From Cereibacter azotoformans (lineage in GTDB: Bacteria; Pseudomonadota; Alphaproteobacteria; Rhodobacterales; Rhodobacteraceae), in contig JAGFXX010000001.1 in NCBI GenBank assembly GCA_017599285.1, positions 3,033,397-3,097,396 of the forward strand: a stretch of DNA of 64,000 nt, in the 5' to 3' direction. Of the stretch, positions 1 to 7,548 are shown in pieces. Below the pieces are notes generated by a model. It worked only from the letters and a program-made list of their open reading frames with translations. It made no database searches and was not told the origin of the DNA. The position numbers and the translations under genes were made by a program. The number at the start of each line of letters is the position of its first letter. The first letter of the stretch is position 1.

Positions 1-309
1 TCGGACGTGCTGGAAAGCTGGAGACAGTGTGAACTGCGGGCGTTGAGCGTCACAAGAGGCTTCGGCGAGTCGAGACGCCACGCATCCAGACCTTCTGGAT
101 CAGTGTCGCCAGTGCCGTTCCGATGGATCGCGCGGGAGCCGGCTTGCGCCGTACGAACGGCGGATGCGCGAGGCACCATCAAAAGCAGCGACAACCGCCA
201 CGGCGGCCATTGTGCCGCCGGGCGGTGTCATCAGCAGGGGCACGGCGGCGGCGCTCTCGGCGATCGACCGGAGCCGGCTGTCGCGTGCGGTGTGTGCTCC
301 TGTGGTCTG
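1..309. other. No recognisable gene
   Basis: Several frames are open here, as is usual at this GC content, but none has a recognisable protein, a convincing ribosome-binding site or a conserved motif. The stretch lies downstream of the minus-strand SGNH-hydrolase gene and may be more of the same phage or transposon debris. I see no tRNA, repeat or clear terminator in it. Confidence 0.4.
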
Positions 310-2214
310 CTACAACACCCGTCTGACGCCCAGCCGGGACAGGCGCACGGTCGCGCTCACGGGCAGGTTGCCGCCCATGCAGAGGATGTTGACCTGCGCG
401 AAGCCCTGCCGCCCGGTGGCCGCTGCCCAGTTCGCCGGGATCACGAGGTCCTGCGACATGATCTCCAGATCCGCCGCTGATCCATCCATGACGTTGGTCC
501 CGGAGGCGTTCCAGAGCCCGGCGAAGGCCCCGAAGTAGCGCAGCTTGAAGGCGTCGGCCGGGGCGTCGAGGCCGGTCCCCTGGATGAAGCCACCCATCCT
601 CACACCCAGCAGACCCGTGTGGCCTGCGTCGATGCGCAGCCGCCCGTGCAGGCGGATCACGCCACCGGGCGACAGGGCGCTGACGGCGGCCGTCATCGCA
701 TTGGCGAAGCGCGCACCGCAGGCGGCCGAGACGCTGGCGAACCCGCTCAGGGTGATGATCTGCTCATCGTAGCCGTCCGGGTCGGTGCCTTTGCCGGCCG
801 TGATGGACAGCCCGTCCTGCACCCGCTCGGCCGACAGGATCCATCCCGTCGCCACGTCCCCGGTGATGACAGCCGCCGGAGTGGCCTGGATGGTCCCGGT
901 CGCGCCGGTCATCATCGGCGCGGTGTTGAGGCATCCCTCGGCCGAGGTGGGCAGGTCCAGCCGACTCGGGAAGACCGGGTCGGGATAGAGCGGGGCCAGC
1001 GCCGCCGCGATGGTCTCCCCGAGGATACTGGACCCCGCGTAGGTCGGATGCAGCCCGTCGTAGGACAGGCCCGGCGCCCATTTGGTCGGATCCGCGGGAT
1101 CGGCCAGCGCGTCCCAGCTGTTGACGCGGACATATCCCGGCCAGTCCACGGCCCGCTGCGGATCCTCGAGCCACGCCCGGCGCTCCTGATGCGCGGTAAG
1201 GTTGGCCCCGGCCAGGTTGTCACGCGGCGCCTCGTTGCAGACCACGAGCCGGATGCCCTGCGCCGCCCATGCGTTGAAGATCGCGATGTAGTTGGCGATG
1301 CTCTGGGCGCTGGTCAGGGTCGTGTCGTTCACTCCGCCCAGGAAGACGCAGACCTTGGCACCGAAGCCCGCCGCCTGCGCCGCATCCCGCTCCGCCCGCG
1401 CCGCCATCTGGGTTGTCGTCTCGGCCCCGATGGCGAAGTTTCCGCCCTTGGGAATGAGGACACGATGCGACAGCGCGGCCAGCGCGTGGGCCTGCCAGCC
1501 CGCGGCGAACGAGACCCCAGCATTTTCGAGCGGGTTGGTCTCGGCCGCCGATCCATGCGCCCGCAGCGTGGTCATGCCCGAGGCCGTGCGGCTGTCTCCG
1601 TTGATGACGAGGATGTTGTTGGCGGCCGGAGTGACCGTAGGGGCCGCCACCACCTCCACCGCGAACGTGTCGCTCGCGCTTCCGCCGGGATTGGTGACGG
1701 TCACCGTCGCCGCGGTGGTCACATGGGCCTCCGGCGCCGCGCCGGTGATCATGCCGGTGGCGGGGTTGATCGAGAGCCACTCCGGGCCGGTCAGCGAGTA
1801 GACGAGGCCCGAGCCGCTCGCGCTGACCGCGGCGTTGATGCTGATGCTCGCGCCACGGGATGCGCTCAGATCCTGCAGACCCGAGATCATAGGCGCCGCG
1901 TAGGGCACCGCCTGCGGCCCGCACGAGAACGTCCGCTGGTTGCCCGCACTGTCCGTCACCAGAACCGTGACAGAGATGACGTCACCTTCCGCGGCAACGG
2001 TTGAAGCCGTCACCGCCTCGGAGTTGCGAACGAACGTCTCCACCACGGCGGAGATCGTGCCGGCGGTCGAAGCGTAGGTTCCTGCCGTCCAGACGCTTGA
2101 AATGGTCACTCCGGGTGAGAGCGGGGCGAAGGTGGGTGCGGAAGTGGCCGTGATGGAGGAGGATGTCGCGCGCCCACGCTGCGCGGTCAGCCCGAGGCCG
2201 AGGCCGGGATGCAT
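310..2214 (-). CDS. Ig-domain SGNH-hydrolase protein, probable phage tail/spike protein
   Basis: This 634-residue protein combines a structural-looking N-terminal region with a GDSL/SGNH-type hydrolase domain. Residues about 108-190 resemble a bacterial putative-Ig repeat (WLSINPATGMITGAAP and the following TVTVTNPGGSASDTF). The hydrolase signature is complete: block I GDSR at 206-209 with the nucleophile Ser208, block III GGVND with Asn296, and block V DGLH with Asp386 and His389. The C-terminal 200 residues are unassigned. I chose the ATG at 2214 because it lies one base after the stop of the spike base gene upstream, which implies translational coupling; the open frame extends further but only through low-complexity Pro/Arg sequence. 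In the phage context the enzyme probably deacetylates or de-esterifies a surface polysaccharide. That role is inferred. Confidence 0.7.
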   Translation of the reverse strand: MHPGLGLGLTAQRGRATSSSITATSAPTFAPLSPGVTISSVWTAGTYASTAGTISAVVETFVRNSEAVTASTVAAEGDVISVTVLVTDSAGNQRTFSCGPQAVPYAAPMISGLQDLSASRGASISINAAVSASGSGLVYSLTGPEWLSINPATGMITGAAPEAHVTTAATVTVTNPGGSASDTFAVEVVAAPTVTPAANNILVINGDSRTASGMTTLRAHGSAAETNPLENAGVSFAAGWQAHALAALSHRVLIPKGGNFAIGAETTTQMAARAERDAAQAAGFGAKVCVFLGGVNDTTLTSAQSIANYIAIFNAWAAQGIRLVVCNEAPRDNLAGANLTAHQERRAWLEDPQRAVDWPGYVRVNSWDALADPADPTKWAPGLSYDGLHPTYAGSSILGETIAAALAPLYPDPVFPSRLDLPTSAEGCLNTAPMMTGATGTIQATPAAVITGDVATGWILSAERVQDGLSITAGKGTDPDGYDEQIITLSGFASVSAACGARFANAMTAAVSALSPGGVIRLHGRLRIDAGHTGLLGVRMGGFIQGTGLDAPADAFKLRYFGAFAGLWNASGTNVMDGSAADLEIMSQDLVIPANWAAATGRQGFAQVNILCMGGNLPVSATVRLSRLGVRRVL

Positions 2215-2215
2215 G

Positions 2216-2476
2216 TCAGATCCACCCCGTGATGTCGGTGGCGGTCGTCCCGGTGGCGCGGATGCTGGACGCGCGCAGGGCATAGGTGCCGGCGGGCAGC
2301 TCGCCGGTCGTGCAAGTCGTCCCATCCACGCCGACAAACGCGAGCGTCCCTCCCCCGCCGATGGTCACGGCCCGGATGGCGGTGGCGAGGTCGGCGCTGT
2401 CGGATGGCGTCACCGCGAGCGCGCCGAGCGCGGGGCTGTCAAGGCCGGACGAGTGGTGCTTGAACGGGTCGGACAT
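2216..2476 (-). CDS. Phage spike base protein, RCAP_Rcc01079-like
   Basis: This 86-residue protein begins MSDPFKHHSSGLDSPA and contains the AVTPSDSADLAT...RAVTIGGGGTLAFV and PAGTYALRAS...RATGTTAT pattern typical of the small spike base family named after Rhodobacter capsulatus Rcc01079, a gene linked to the RcGTA particle. Family members sit at the base of head or tail spikes. I chose the ATG at 2476, with GGAG eight bases upstream, over an in-frame ATG at 2488. The gene stops one base before the start of the SGNH-hydrolase gene, so the two probably form a pair encoding a spike base and a spike-like enzyme. The assignment rests on recall of the family pattern and was not searched. Confidence 0.65.
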   Translation of the reverse strand: MSDPFKHHSSGLDSPALGALAVTPSDSADLATAIRAVTIGGGGTLAFVGVDGTTCTTGELPAGTYALRASSIRATGTTATDITGWI

Positions 2477-2488
2477 TCGGATCTCCAT

Positions 2489-3019
2489 GGGGCGCGTCGC
2501 GCCATTTCGGTGATGCGGCCCCCCGCTCGATCAGGGCAGCCCTTCTTCCTTGCTGGTCATGAACCTGGCCAGCCCTCAGCGGCGCAGCCGGAAGGCCGCG
2601 GCGCGCAGCAGATGTACCAGGCATGAATTGACAATCGGCAGCATCAGCGGCCGCACGCTCCCTTGGCTTCGGGCCGATCAGCGCGTCGAGCGTCGCGGCC
2701 GAGGGAGGAGGCAAGGCAGGGCACGCAGGACGGCGGCGTGGACGCAGGCGGCCACGGATCTCGATGCCGCCAGGGTGCATCCTCGACCGTCGCTGCCTGC
2801 GATCAGAACCGAGAACCGGCGCGGGCACGGGTGGTTCACGAGACACCCTAGGAGTTGCCGCGGTCCGCATCAACGACCGGCGGGATCGCCTCCGCCCCTG
2901 CAGGCCGCGCTTGAAGCACCCGTTCAGGTCCGAGCATGAGGCCCGATGCGGCGGCTTCGGCGGACCCTCGCAAGGCTGCACCAGGTTCGGGGAACCTGTG
3001 CGCGATCCTTCGGCTGTCA
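2489..3019. other. Intergenic debris with no gene seen
   Basis: No frame here has a recognisable product. The stretch separates the phage spike pair from the IS66 scar. Its many overlapping open frames are Arg/Pro/Ala-rich, as expected from non-coding GC-rich DNA. No RNA gene or terminator was recognised. Confidence 0.4.
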
Positions 3020-3375
3020 GTAAGAGGCGTCTCCGTCCCATTAAGGTTTCGCTTGCGCTCTCGCCCGGTGACGCCGGCGTCCGGTGGTTGTCTGAGCTTA
3101 TATGAGCTCACCGGGTACTCACGGATGAGGGCATTTCCCTGGAGTTGAGGCGATCTCAGGTTTGGTCGCCGGGATGTTGGCCCAAGGCATCAGCACGTTG
3201 ATTTCCTTGTGGAGGTGGCCGTTGGCGATCCGGGTGAAGAGGTCGACGGGGTAGGCGTAGGGCTCTGCGTCTCGCTCGGACCGTCCAATCCGGCGGCCTC
3301 GGCCACCCATGAGGACAGGTCCGCTGCCGCCGCGCCGGTGGCGGCCGGGACGACTCGTGCATTCCGTTAACCCAA
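3020..3375 (-). pseudogene. IS66-family transposase C-terminal relic and element end
   Basis: The minus frame ending at 3119 reads EPYAYPVDLFTRIANGHLHK then INVLMPWANIP. This resembles the short C-terminal tail of IS66 TnpC transposases, which usually has the form D-x3-(R/T)-I-x-(D/N)-(H/G)-x6-I-x-x-L-(L/M)-PW. About 100 bases further along the same strand the sequence GTAAGAGGCGTC begins at 3020 on the plus strand; IS66 elements commonly end in GTAA. Only the last 60 or so codons remain, and the rest of the transposase is absent, replaced on the right by the IS1182-type element. It is a dead remnant. Confidence 0.45.
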
Positions 3376-3399
3376 GGCCGAGGCTGTGTGAAAACCCCT
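3376..3399 (+). repeat. Left terminal inverted repeat of the IS1182-family element
   Basis: The 24-base left end starts GGCCGAGGCTGTGTG. The reverse complement of 5011-5034 matches it at 21 positions; the mismatches are at positions 16, 21 and 24. Confidence 0.8.
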
Positions 3400-3436
3400 A
3401 CCTGTGGTAGACTTTCTGAGGTCGGAGGGGTTCAGG

Positions 3437-4875
3437 ATGGCGGGTTTCATCGAGGGCGTCGAGCGCAGCCAGACGGTGCTGTTTCCGGATCGGCTTGAGG
3501 ATTGGATCAGCGAGGATGCCCTTGTGCGCGTCGTCGATCTTTTCGTCGACGAACTGGATCTGGCGGAACTCGGCTTCGTCCGATCGGCTGCGGCACGCAC
3601 GGGTCGGCCGGGGTATCACCCGGCCGTGCTGCTCAAGCTGTTCATCTACGGGTACCTGAACCGCATCCCGTCGAGCCGCCGACTGGCCGGGAGGCCGGCC
3701 GCAACGTCGAGGTGATGTGGCTGACCGGCAAGCTGGTGCCCGACCACAAGACCATCGCCGACTTCCGGCGCGACAATGCAGCTGCCATCCGCACGACCTG
3801 CGCGCAATTCGTCGAACTCTGCCGCCGGATCGGCGTGCTGAAGGGCGACTGCGTCGCCATCGACGGGAGCAAGTTCAAGGCGGTCAACAACCGCGACAGG
3901 AACTTCACCAAGGGCAAGATCGCCAGCCGGCTGACCCATCTCGAAGCGGATGTCGCGCGCTACATCAATGAGATGGTCCGGATCGACCGGCAGGAGGAGG
4001 GCGAGGCGCGGGCGGAGAAGGTTGCCCATCTCGCCCGCCGCTACGGCCGCATCCGGCGGGAAATCGAGCGGCTGAAGGCGATGGACAAGGCCTTGGCCGA
4101 CGCACCGGACGGGCAGATCTCGCTGACTGATCCTGATGCCCGTGCGATGGCGACCAGTGCCAGGAACAGCGGCCTGGTCGGATACAACGCGCAGTGCGCG
4201 GTCGATGCCGAGACGCACCTGATTGTCACCCATGATGTCACCAACCACGGCTTCGACCGCGACCAGCTGAGCCCGATGGCGACGGCGGCCAGGGAGGCTC
4301 TTGGTCACGACGACCTGCACGCAATCGCTGACAAGGGCTATTTCAGCGGCACCGAGATCCTCGCCTGCCATGAGGCCGGCATCACCACGACCGTGCCGCG
4401 GCCCCTGACCTCCGGCAACGAGGCCAAGGGCATGTTCGTGAAGAGGGACTTTCTCTACGACCCGGAGCGCGACATCTACACCTGCCCGGCCGGCAACGGG
4501 TTGACCTACCGCGGCACCCGCGAGGAAGGCGGCCTGCAGGTCCGCCGATACTGGGTCAACGACTGCCAGACCTGTCCCATCCAGCGCCGCTGCAAGAGCG
4601 GCACGGAGCGGCGGATCACCCGTTGGGAGCACGAGCACCTGATCGACGCGATGCGGGAACGCCTCGCCCGCGATCCCGACCCGATGACGCTCCGGCGCTG
4701 CACGGTCGAGCATGTCTTCGGCACCCTCAAGGCCTGGATGGGCACGACCCATTTCCTGACGCGGCGTCTGAAGAACGTCCGGACGGAGATGGCGCTGAAC
4801 GTCCTGGCTTACAACATGAAGCGGATGATCTCGTTGATCGGTGCCCGGCGCCTGATGGAGGCGATTCCCGGCTGA
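3437..4875 (+). pseudogene. IS1182-family transposase, frameshifted
   Basis: The first frame starts at ATG 3437 behind GGAGG and reads MAGFIEGVERSQTVLFPDRL, the usual N terminus of this DDE transposase family. It continues in frame through GYHPAVLLKLFIYGYLNRIP to about 3690 and then shifts. The remainder (GRNVEVMWLTGKLVPDHKT onward) is intact in another frame to the stop at 4875. It includes DGSKFKAVNNRDRNFT, the GYNAQCAVDAETHLIV and ADKGYFSG segments, a Cys-rich CPAGNG...CQTCPIQRRCKSG zinc-like stretch and the final VEHVFGTLKAWMG. One base appears to be missing in the segment CTGGCCGGGAGGCCGGCC, where related proteins read LEREAG. There is no slippery heptamer, so programmed frameshifting is unlikely and the enzyme is probably dead. 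Confidence 0.8.
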
Positions 4876-5010
4876 TCGGCGGAAACGAGCGCCGCTATTT
4901 GCAACGAGGAGCCCCACGCGGCTCCTGCCGCCGCCGAACCATCCCCCAGATCCGCTTGCCGGAAATCCCACCCTACAGGGCGCAGGGCCGTTCCTAACGA
5001 ACGTCAGGCC

Positions 5011-5034
5011 GGGAGTTTCCACACAGCCTCGGCC
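5011..5034 (-). repeat. Right terminal inverted repeat of the IS1182-family element
   Basis: Read on the minus strand this end starts GGCCGAGGCTGTGTGG and pairs with the left repeat at 3376-3399. It marks the right boundary of the insertion sequence. Confidence 0.8.
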
Positions 5035-5214
5035 GATCCCGTCCAGCGTTACGCCATCACCGACATCCGCGAGCCGGTGTTCCGTATGCTTGTCGATGCT
5101 CTCGATTTTTGCCTCGAGGACACGGGCGACGGGACCGACCCGAGCTTCGACCACGAAGCCGCCGCCGAGCTGACCGCCATCCTCCAGCAGGCGCGGGAGG
5201 CGCTCGGTCAATGA
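5035..5214 (+). pseudogene. 3' fragment of an unknown phage-type gene cut by the insertion sequence
   Basis: The frame starts directly at the insertion sequence border and reads DPVQRYAITDIREPVFRMLV, then DALDFCLEDTGDGTDP and a charged helix ending QQAREALGQ. It stops at 5212-5214 with an ATGA overlap to the next short frame. It has no start codon of its own and no family that I recognise. Tight ATGA coupling is typical of operon or phage genes. The left part of the gene has been lost at the insertion sequence junction. Confidence 0.4.
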
Positions 5215-5402
5215 CCGACGTCACTCCCGCCGACATCGAGACCATTGCCAACGCCATCATTGCGGCCATGCCTGCGCAGGTGGATCAGACGCTCTTCGGC
5301 GGATCCGTTGGTGCGGCCGCCATGGTTTGCGCCGGCGGCGACCGTCTGGCCGGTACGGCACGGCATGGACACCGATCAGGCCCGCGGCCGTCGCGGGGTT
5401 GA
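5211..5402 (+). pseudogene. 5' fragment of an unknown gene coupled to the preceding fragment
   Basis: The start ATG overlaps the preceding stop (ATGA). The first 35 or so residues, MTDVTPADIETIANAIIAAM and the following PAQVDQTLFGG, look like a real N terminus. The rest is Arg/Gly-rich and overlaps the minus-strand small head-protein frame, which suggests two convergent genes fused by deletion somewhere around 5300-5350. No function is assigned. Confidence 0.3.
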
Positions 5403-5466
5403 AGCCTGCGGTCTCGCCGCGGTTGTAGCGGTTCCAGGGGCGGATGAAGGTCACGATGGTCTTCAT
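5257..5466 (-). pseudogene. Small phage head-region protein, C terminus lost
   Basis: The N terminus MKTIVTFIRPWNRYNRGETA then GFNPATAAGLI resembles short phage proteins encoded just after capsid genes, which typically read (R/P)W-x-R-Y-x-x-G-(E/D)-x-AGF-x-x-x-x-A-x-x-L. The ATG at 5466 is preceded by GGAGAG at a good distance. After about residue 38 the sequence becomes Arg/Pro-rich and overlaps the plus-strand fragment, so the original C terminus was probably replaced by a deletion junction. The position directly downstream of the capsid remnant fits a head-to-tail region protein. The exact role is unknown. Confidence 0.4.
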
Positions 5467-5564
5467 GGATCTCTCCGGTAGATGAATGTGGTTCGGCCCC
5501 GGGGAGCGCCGGGGCCGAGGAGGGAGGCGGAGGAGGAGAGGCGGTCGTGAGGCGGTCCGGGGCG

Positions 5565-6073
5565 TCAGAGGGTCCAGCCCGAGGCGTTGAAGCCGGCGAA
5601 GGCCTCGTCATGGGCGAGCGCGAAGTCGTGCTCGGAGATCGCCCGCATGAGGGTCAGGTTCGTTCTGGAAGGCCGAGACGGTGGCCCCGCTGCCGTCGAC
5701 GAAGGAGGCGTCGGTCGAGGAGCCCACGACGAGCGCCATGCTGTCGCCGATCATCGCCTCGTCGAACCGGATCGGAGGCCACGGCGGGCACGACATCGGC
5801 ACCGGCGGCACCCGTCCCGCTCCCGCCGCCCGCGCCATCGCCCTGCGCCGCAGCTGCCTGCGCAGCCTCCACGGCCGCCGCGCGGGTCACGGCGGCATCG
5901 GCCCTGGCGAAGGCAGCTTCCGCGGCGGCGAAGGCCGCGGTCTCGGTCTCGAGGGCGGCGGCGTCCGGCGTCTCGGCCGCCTCGAGCGCGCCGATGCGGG
6001 CGGCCACCGCGGCCATCGTGTCGGCCGCGGCCTTCCGGGCGCGGCGCAGGTCGTCGAGGTTCTGTCGTGCCAT
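5565..6073 (-). pseudogene. HK97-type phage major capsid protein, internally deleted and frameshifted
   Basis: The start MARQNLDDLRRARKAAADTM opens an Ala/Glu-rich helical segment of about 100 residues, like the delta or scaffold region of HK97-fold capsid precursors. The reading frame then breaks. A second frame gives FDEAMIGDSMALVVGSSTD followed by VSAFQNEPD, and a third gives NLTLMRAISEHDFALAHDEA followed by FAGFNASGW and a stop at 5565. That last pattern is the classic capsid C terminus. The central 200 or so residues of a normal capsid (about 400 residues) are missing. The gene is therefore dead by one large deletion and at least two frameshifts. It lies third in a portal-protease-capsid order. 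Confidence 0.7.
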
Positions 6074-6298
6074 GGGATCCTCTCTTGGCAGGGCTGCATC
6101 CGCGCAGCCGAACGGCCCCGCCACGGGCGGGGGATGGGAATGGGTGAAGGGGAGGGTGGAGACTGGCAGCGGCCCCGCGGCTGCGGGCGGCTCGGCTCAG
6201 GTCAGAGGTGGGTCAGGTGCCGACCGGTTGCGGCGAATGGCCGAGGAGCGCGATGACCTAGCCCGGAGGGCCACGTCCTTCCGCGCCCATGGCCGCCG

Positions 6299-6327
6299 TT
6301 GAAGCAAATTCCCTGTGAAGCTATAGG
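6299..6327 (+). promoter_or_regulatory. Sigma70-type promoter of the GNAT cassette
   Basis: TTGAAG at 6299-6304 and TATAGG at 6322-6327 are separated by exactly 17 bases. Transcription would start near 6334, about 17 bases ahead of the leader peptide ATG. The local sequence is more AT-rich than its surroundings. Confidence 0.6.
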
Positions 6328-6350
6328 AAAGCCATCACAGAAGGAGATCC

Positions 6351-6371
6351 ATGCACAGAGGAATCGATTGA
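6351..6371 (+). CDS. Six-codon leader peptide MHRGID upstream of the GNAT gene
   Basis: ATG CAC AGA GGA ATC GAT TGA follows a perfect AAGGAG Shine-Dalgarno with a 4-base spacer. Its stop codon TGA at 6369-6371 is the three-base bulge of a hairpin: CGAT at 6365-6368 pairs with ATCG at 6387-6390, and ACCGC at 6372-6376 pairs with GCGGT at 6382-6386. The hairpin directly precedes an intrinsic terminator. The arrangement fits a ribosome-sensing attenuator in which the state of the ribosome on this mini-gene decides whether transcription reaches the acetyltransferase. The peptide has not been shown to be made. Confidence 0.5.
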   Translation: MHRGID

Positions 6372-6391
6372 ACCGCATCTGGCGGTATCGC

Positions 6392-6417
6392 TCGGCACCT
6401 GAGTGCCGATCCTTTTT
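6392..6417 (+). terminator. Attenuator-type intrinsic terminator ahead of the GNAT gene
   Basis: TCGGCAC at 6392-6398 pairs with GTGCCGA at 6403-6409 around a CTGA loop, followed three bases later by TTTTT at 6413-6417. It lies between the leader peptide and the ATG at 6440, so it must be read through for the acetyltransferase to be expressed. Confidence 0.65.
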
Positions 6418-6439
6418 GCATGCCTTCGTTGGAGTTCTC

Positions 6440-6892
6440 ATGGAGACCCTGAACACAGTGATCCGGCCGTATGATGCGGCAACGGATCTCAAGAGACTGT
6501 CCGATATCTGGTTCGACGCGTCGTTGAAGGCGCATTCCTTCATCGGGCAGGCGAGACTGGTGGAGCAACGCCAGCTGATCGAGGAAGAATACCTGCCAAG
6601 AGCAGAGACCTGGGTTGCTTGCCATGGAAGGGAAGCTGTCGGCTTCATCAGCCTGCTGGGCAGTTTCATCGGCGGGATATTCATCGCACCTGACCGGCAG
6701 GGCATGGGTGTGGGGCGCAAGCTGATTTCCCATGCCCTCGACCGGCATGGGGAACTTTCCCTTGAGGTCTATACTGCGAACGAGCAGGCCGTGCGCTTCT
6801 ACACCTCGCTCGGCTTTCGCGAGGTGTCCCGGCGCGATGTGGATGATTTCGGTTATCCGTTCCCGAACGCGGCTTTGCACCTGAAAGCCTGA
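6440..6892 (+). CDS. GNAT family N-acetyltransferase, YjaB/YiaC-like
   Basis: This 150-residue protein would transfer an acetyl group from acetyl-CoA to an amine; the substrate is unknown. The start METLNTVIRPYD has GGAG six to nine bases upstream. The fold markers are IRPYD at the first strand, WVACHGREAVGFISL in the central strands, the acetyl-CoA loop APDRQGMGVGRKLI (Q/R-x-x-G-x-G/A form), and LEVYTANEQAVRFYTSLGF at motif B. It ends VDDFGYPFPNAALHL, close to the E. coli YjaB ending. Length is normal and the gene is intact. It lies opposite to, and inside, the decayed phage head module and has its own promoter, leader, attenuator and terminal hairpin. A drug or toxin resistance role is possible but inferred only. 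Confidence 0.85.
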   Translation: METLNTVIRPYDAATDLKRLSDIWFDASLKAHSFIGQARLVEQRQLIEEEYLPRAETWVACHGREAVGFISLLGSFIGGIFIAPDRQGMGVGRKLISHALDRHGELSLEVYTANEQAVRFYTSLGFREVSRRDVDDFGYPFPNAALHLKA

Positions 6893-6898
6893 GGGCTG

Positions 6899-6921
6899 AC
6901 CGGGCAGAATTTCTGCCCGGT
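6899..6921 (+). terminator. Terminal hairpin of the GNAT cassette
   Basis: ACCGGGCAGA at 6899-6908 pairs with TCTGCCCGGT at 6912-6921 around a three-base loop, giving a 10-bp stem. No T-run follows, so termination is likely but not certain. It begins seven bases after the acetyltransferase stop. Confidence 0.55.
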
Positions 6922-7041
6922 CCACCAATACTCATCGAAGCAGGACATCCTCGTCAGTTCTGCCCGTAGCCGAGTCCCTTCCGCAGGCATTCTCCCCTGC
7001 AGGAGGAACAGTTGCTCGGGCAGGATGGAGGGACGTGCCGA

Positions 7042-7548
7042 TCAGCTCCGCGCGACCGCCTTTGCCGCGGCGGCGCGGGCGGCGAAGGCGCGGCTGGGGC
7101 TGCGGGACTTCGGCGCGGTGCGGGCGGTGAGGCGGGCGTAGAAGGCGGCGCGGGTCTCGGTGCGGTCGGCGAGGCCGCGGCGGATGGCCTCGGCGGCGCG
7201 GAAGGCGGCGGCGCCGTCCTGCGGATCGTCGGTGACGCTGAGGCGCGCGGCGAGCTCGGCCGCGGGGATGGCGTGGAAGGCGGCCTCGGCCTCGTCGAGG
7301 CTGCGCTGGAGCTCGGCGCGGCCGGCTTCGGTCGAGGCGTCGGGGCGCTTGGTGCGGGCATGGCGGGAGCTCATCTCGAAGATCTGCGCGCCGTTGGCGC
7401 CGGGCTGGACGTGGGCCGCGGCGGTCAGGGCCACACCGATGGAGCCCGCGACGGCGCCGGGCGTCATCACGATCTCGGTGGCCTGGGAGGCGAACCAATA
7501 GGCCGCCGAGGCTGCGAGCGGCGAGACGAGGGCATGGACCGGCTTCAC
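7042..7548 (-). pseudogene. Phage prohead protease, ClpP/S49-like, truncated
   Basis: The frame begins KPVHALVSPLAASAAYWFAS and continues EIVMTPGAVAGSIGV. This is the Ser-containing ASAAYW segment and the TP-x-A-x-x-GSIGV strand of ClpP/SppA-type phage proteases. The N-terminal half is missing. The sequence then jumps to HVQPGANGAQIFEM and helical residues ending DRTETRAAFYARLTA, which suggests an internal deletion of the segment that normally follows. The upstream codons merge with the portal frame without a proper start, so the gene is a fusion remnant. Its place between portal and capsid remnants is the normal order of the HK97-type head module. The Ser of ASAAYW is present, but no working enzyme is expected. 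Confidence 0.65.

Larger units (their letters stand above)
3376..5034 (+). mobile_element. IS1182-family insertion sequence
   Basis: The element is 1,659 bases long and bounded by terminal inverted repeats that begin GGCCGAGGCTGTGTG at both ends. Over the first 24 bases 21 match. It carries one transposase gene, which is frameshifted, plus about 160 non-coding bases at the right end. No target-site duplication is visible: the left flank reads TAACCCAA and the right flank GATCCCGTCC. The outermost GGCC could be target sequence rather than element, so the ends may be 4 bases further in. The left flank is an IS66 relic and the right flank the middle of an unrelated gene, which suggests a rearrangement or deletion at this site. 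Confidence 0.75.

Noticed and set aside
619..2004. Plus-strand open frame opposite the SGNH-hydrolase gene
   Set aside because: The minus-strand frame has a complete hydrolase signature and the plus frame is low-complexity Arg/Gly sequence.
3680..3715. Programmed frameshift in the transposase
   Set aside because: No slippery heptamer or downstream stimulator is visible, and I do not know of such a mechanism in IS1182 enzymes.
3368..5042. Target-site duplication around the IS1182 element
   Set aside because: The flanks TAACCCAA and GATCCCGT do not match, and a shared GGCC can be explained as part of the inverted repeats.
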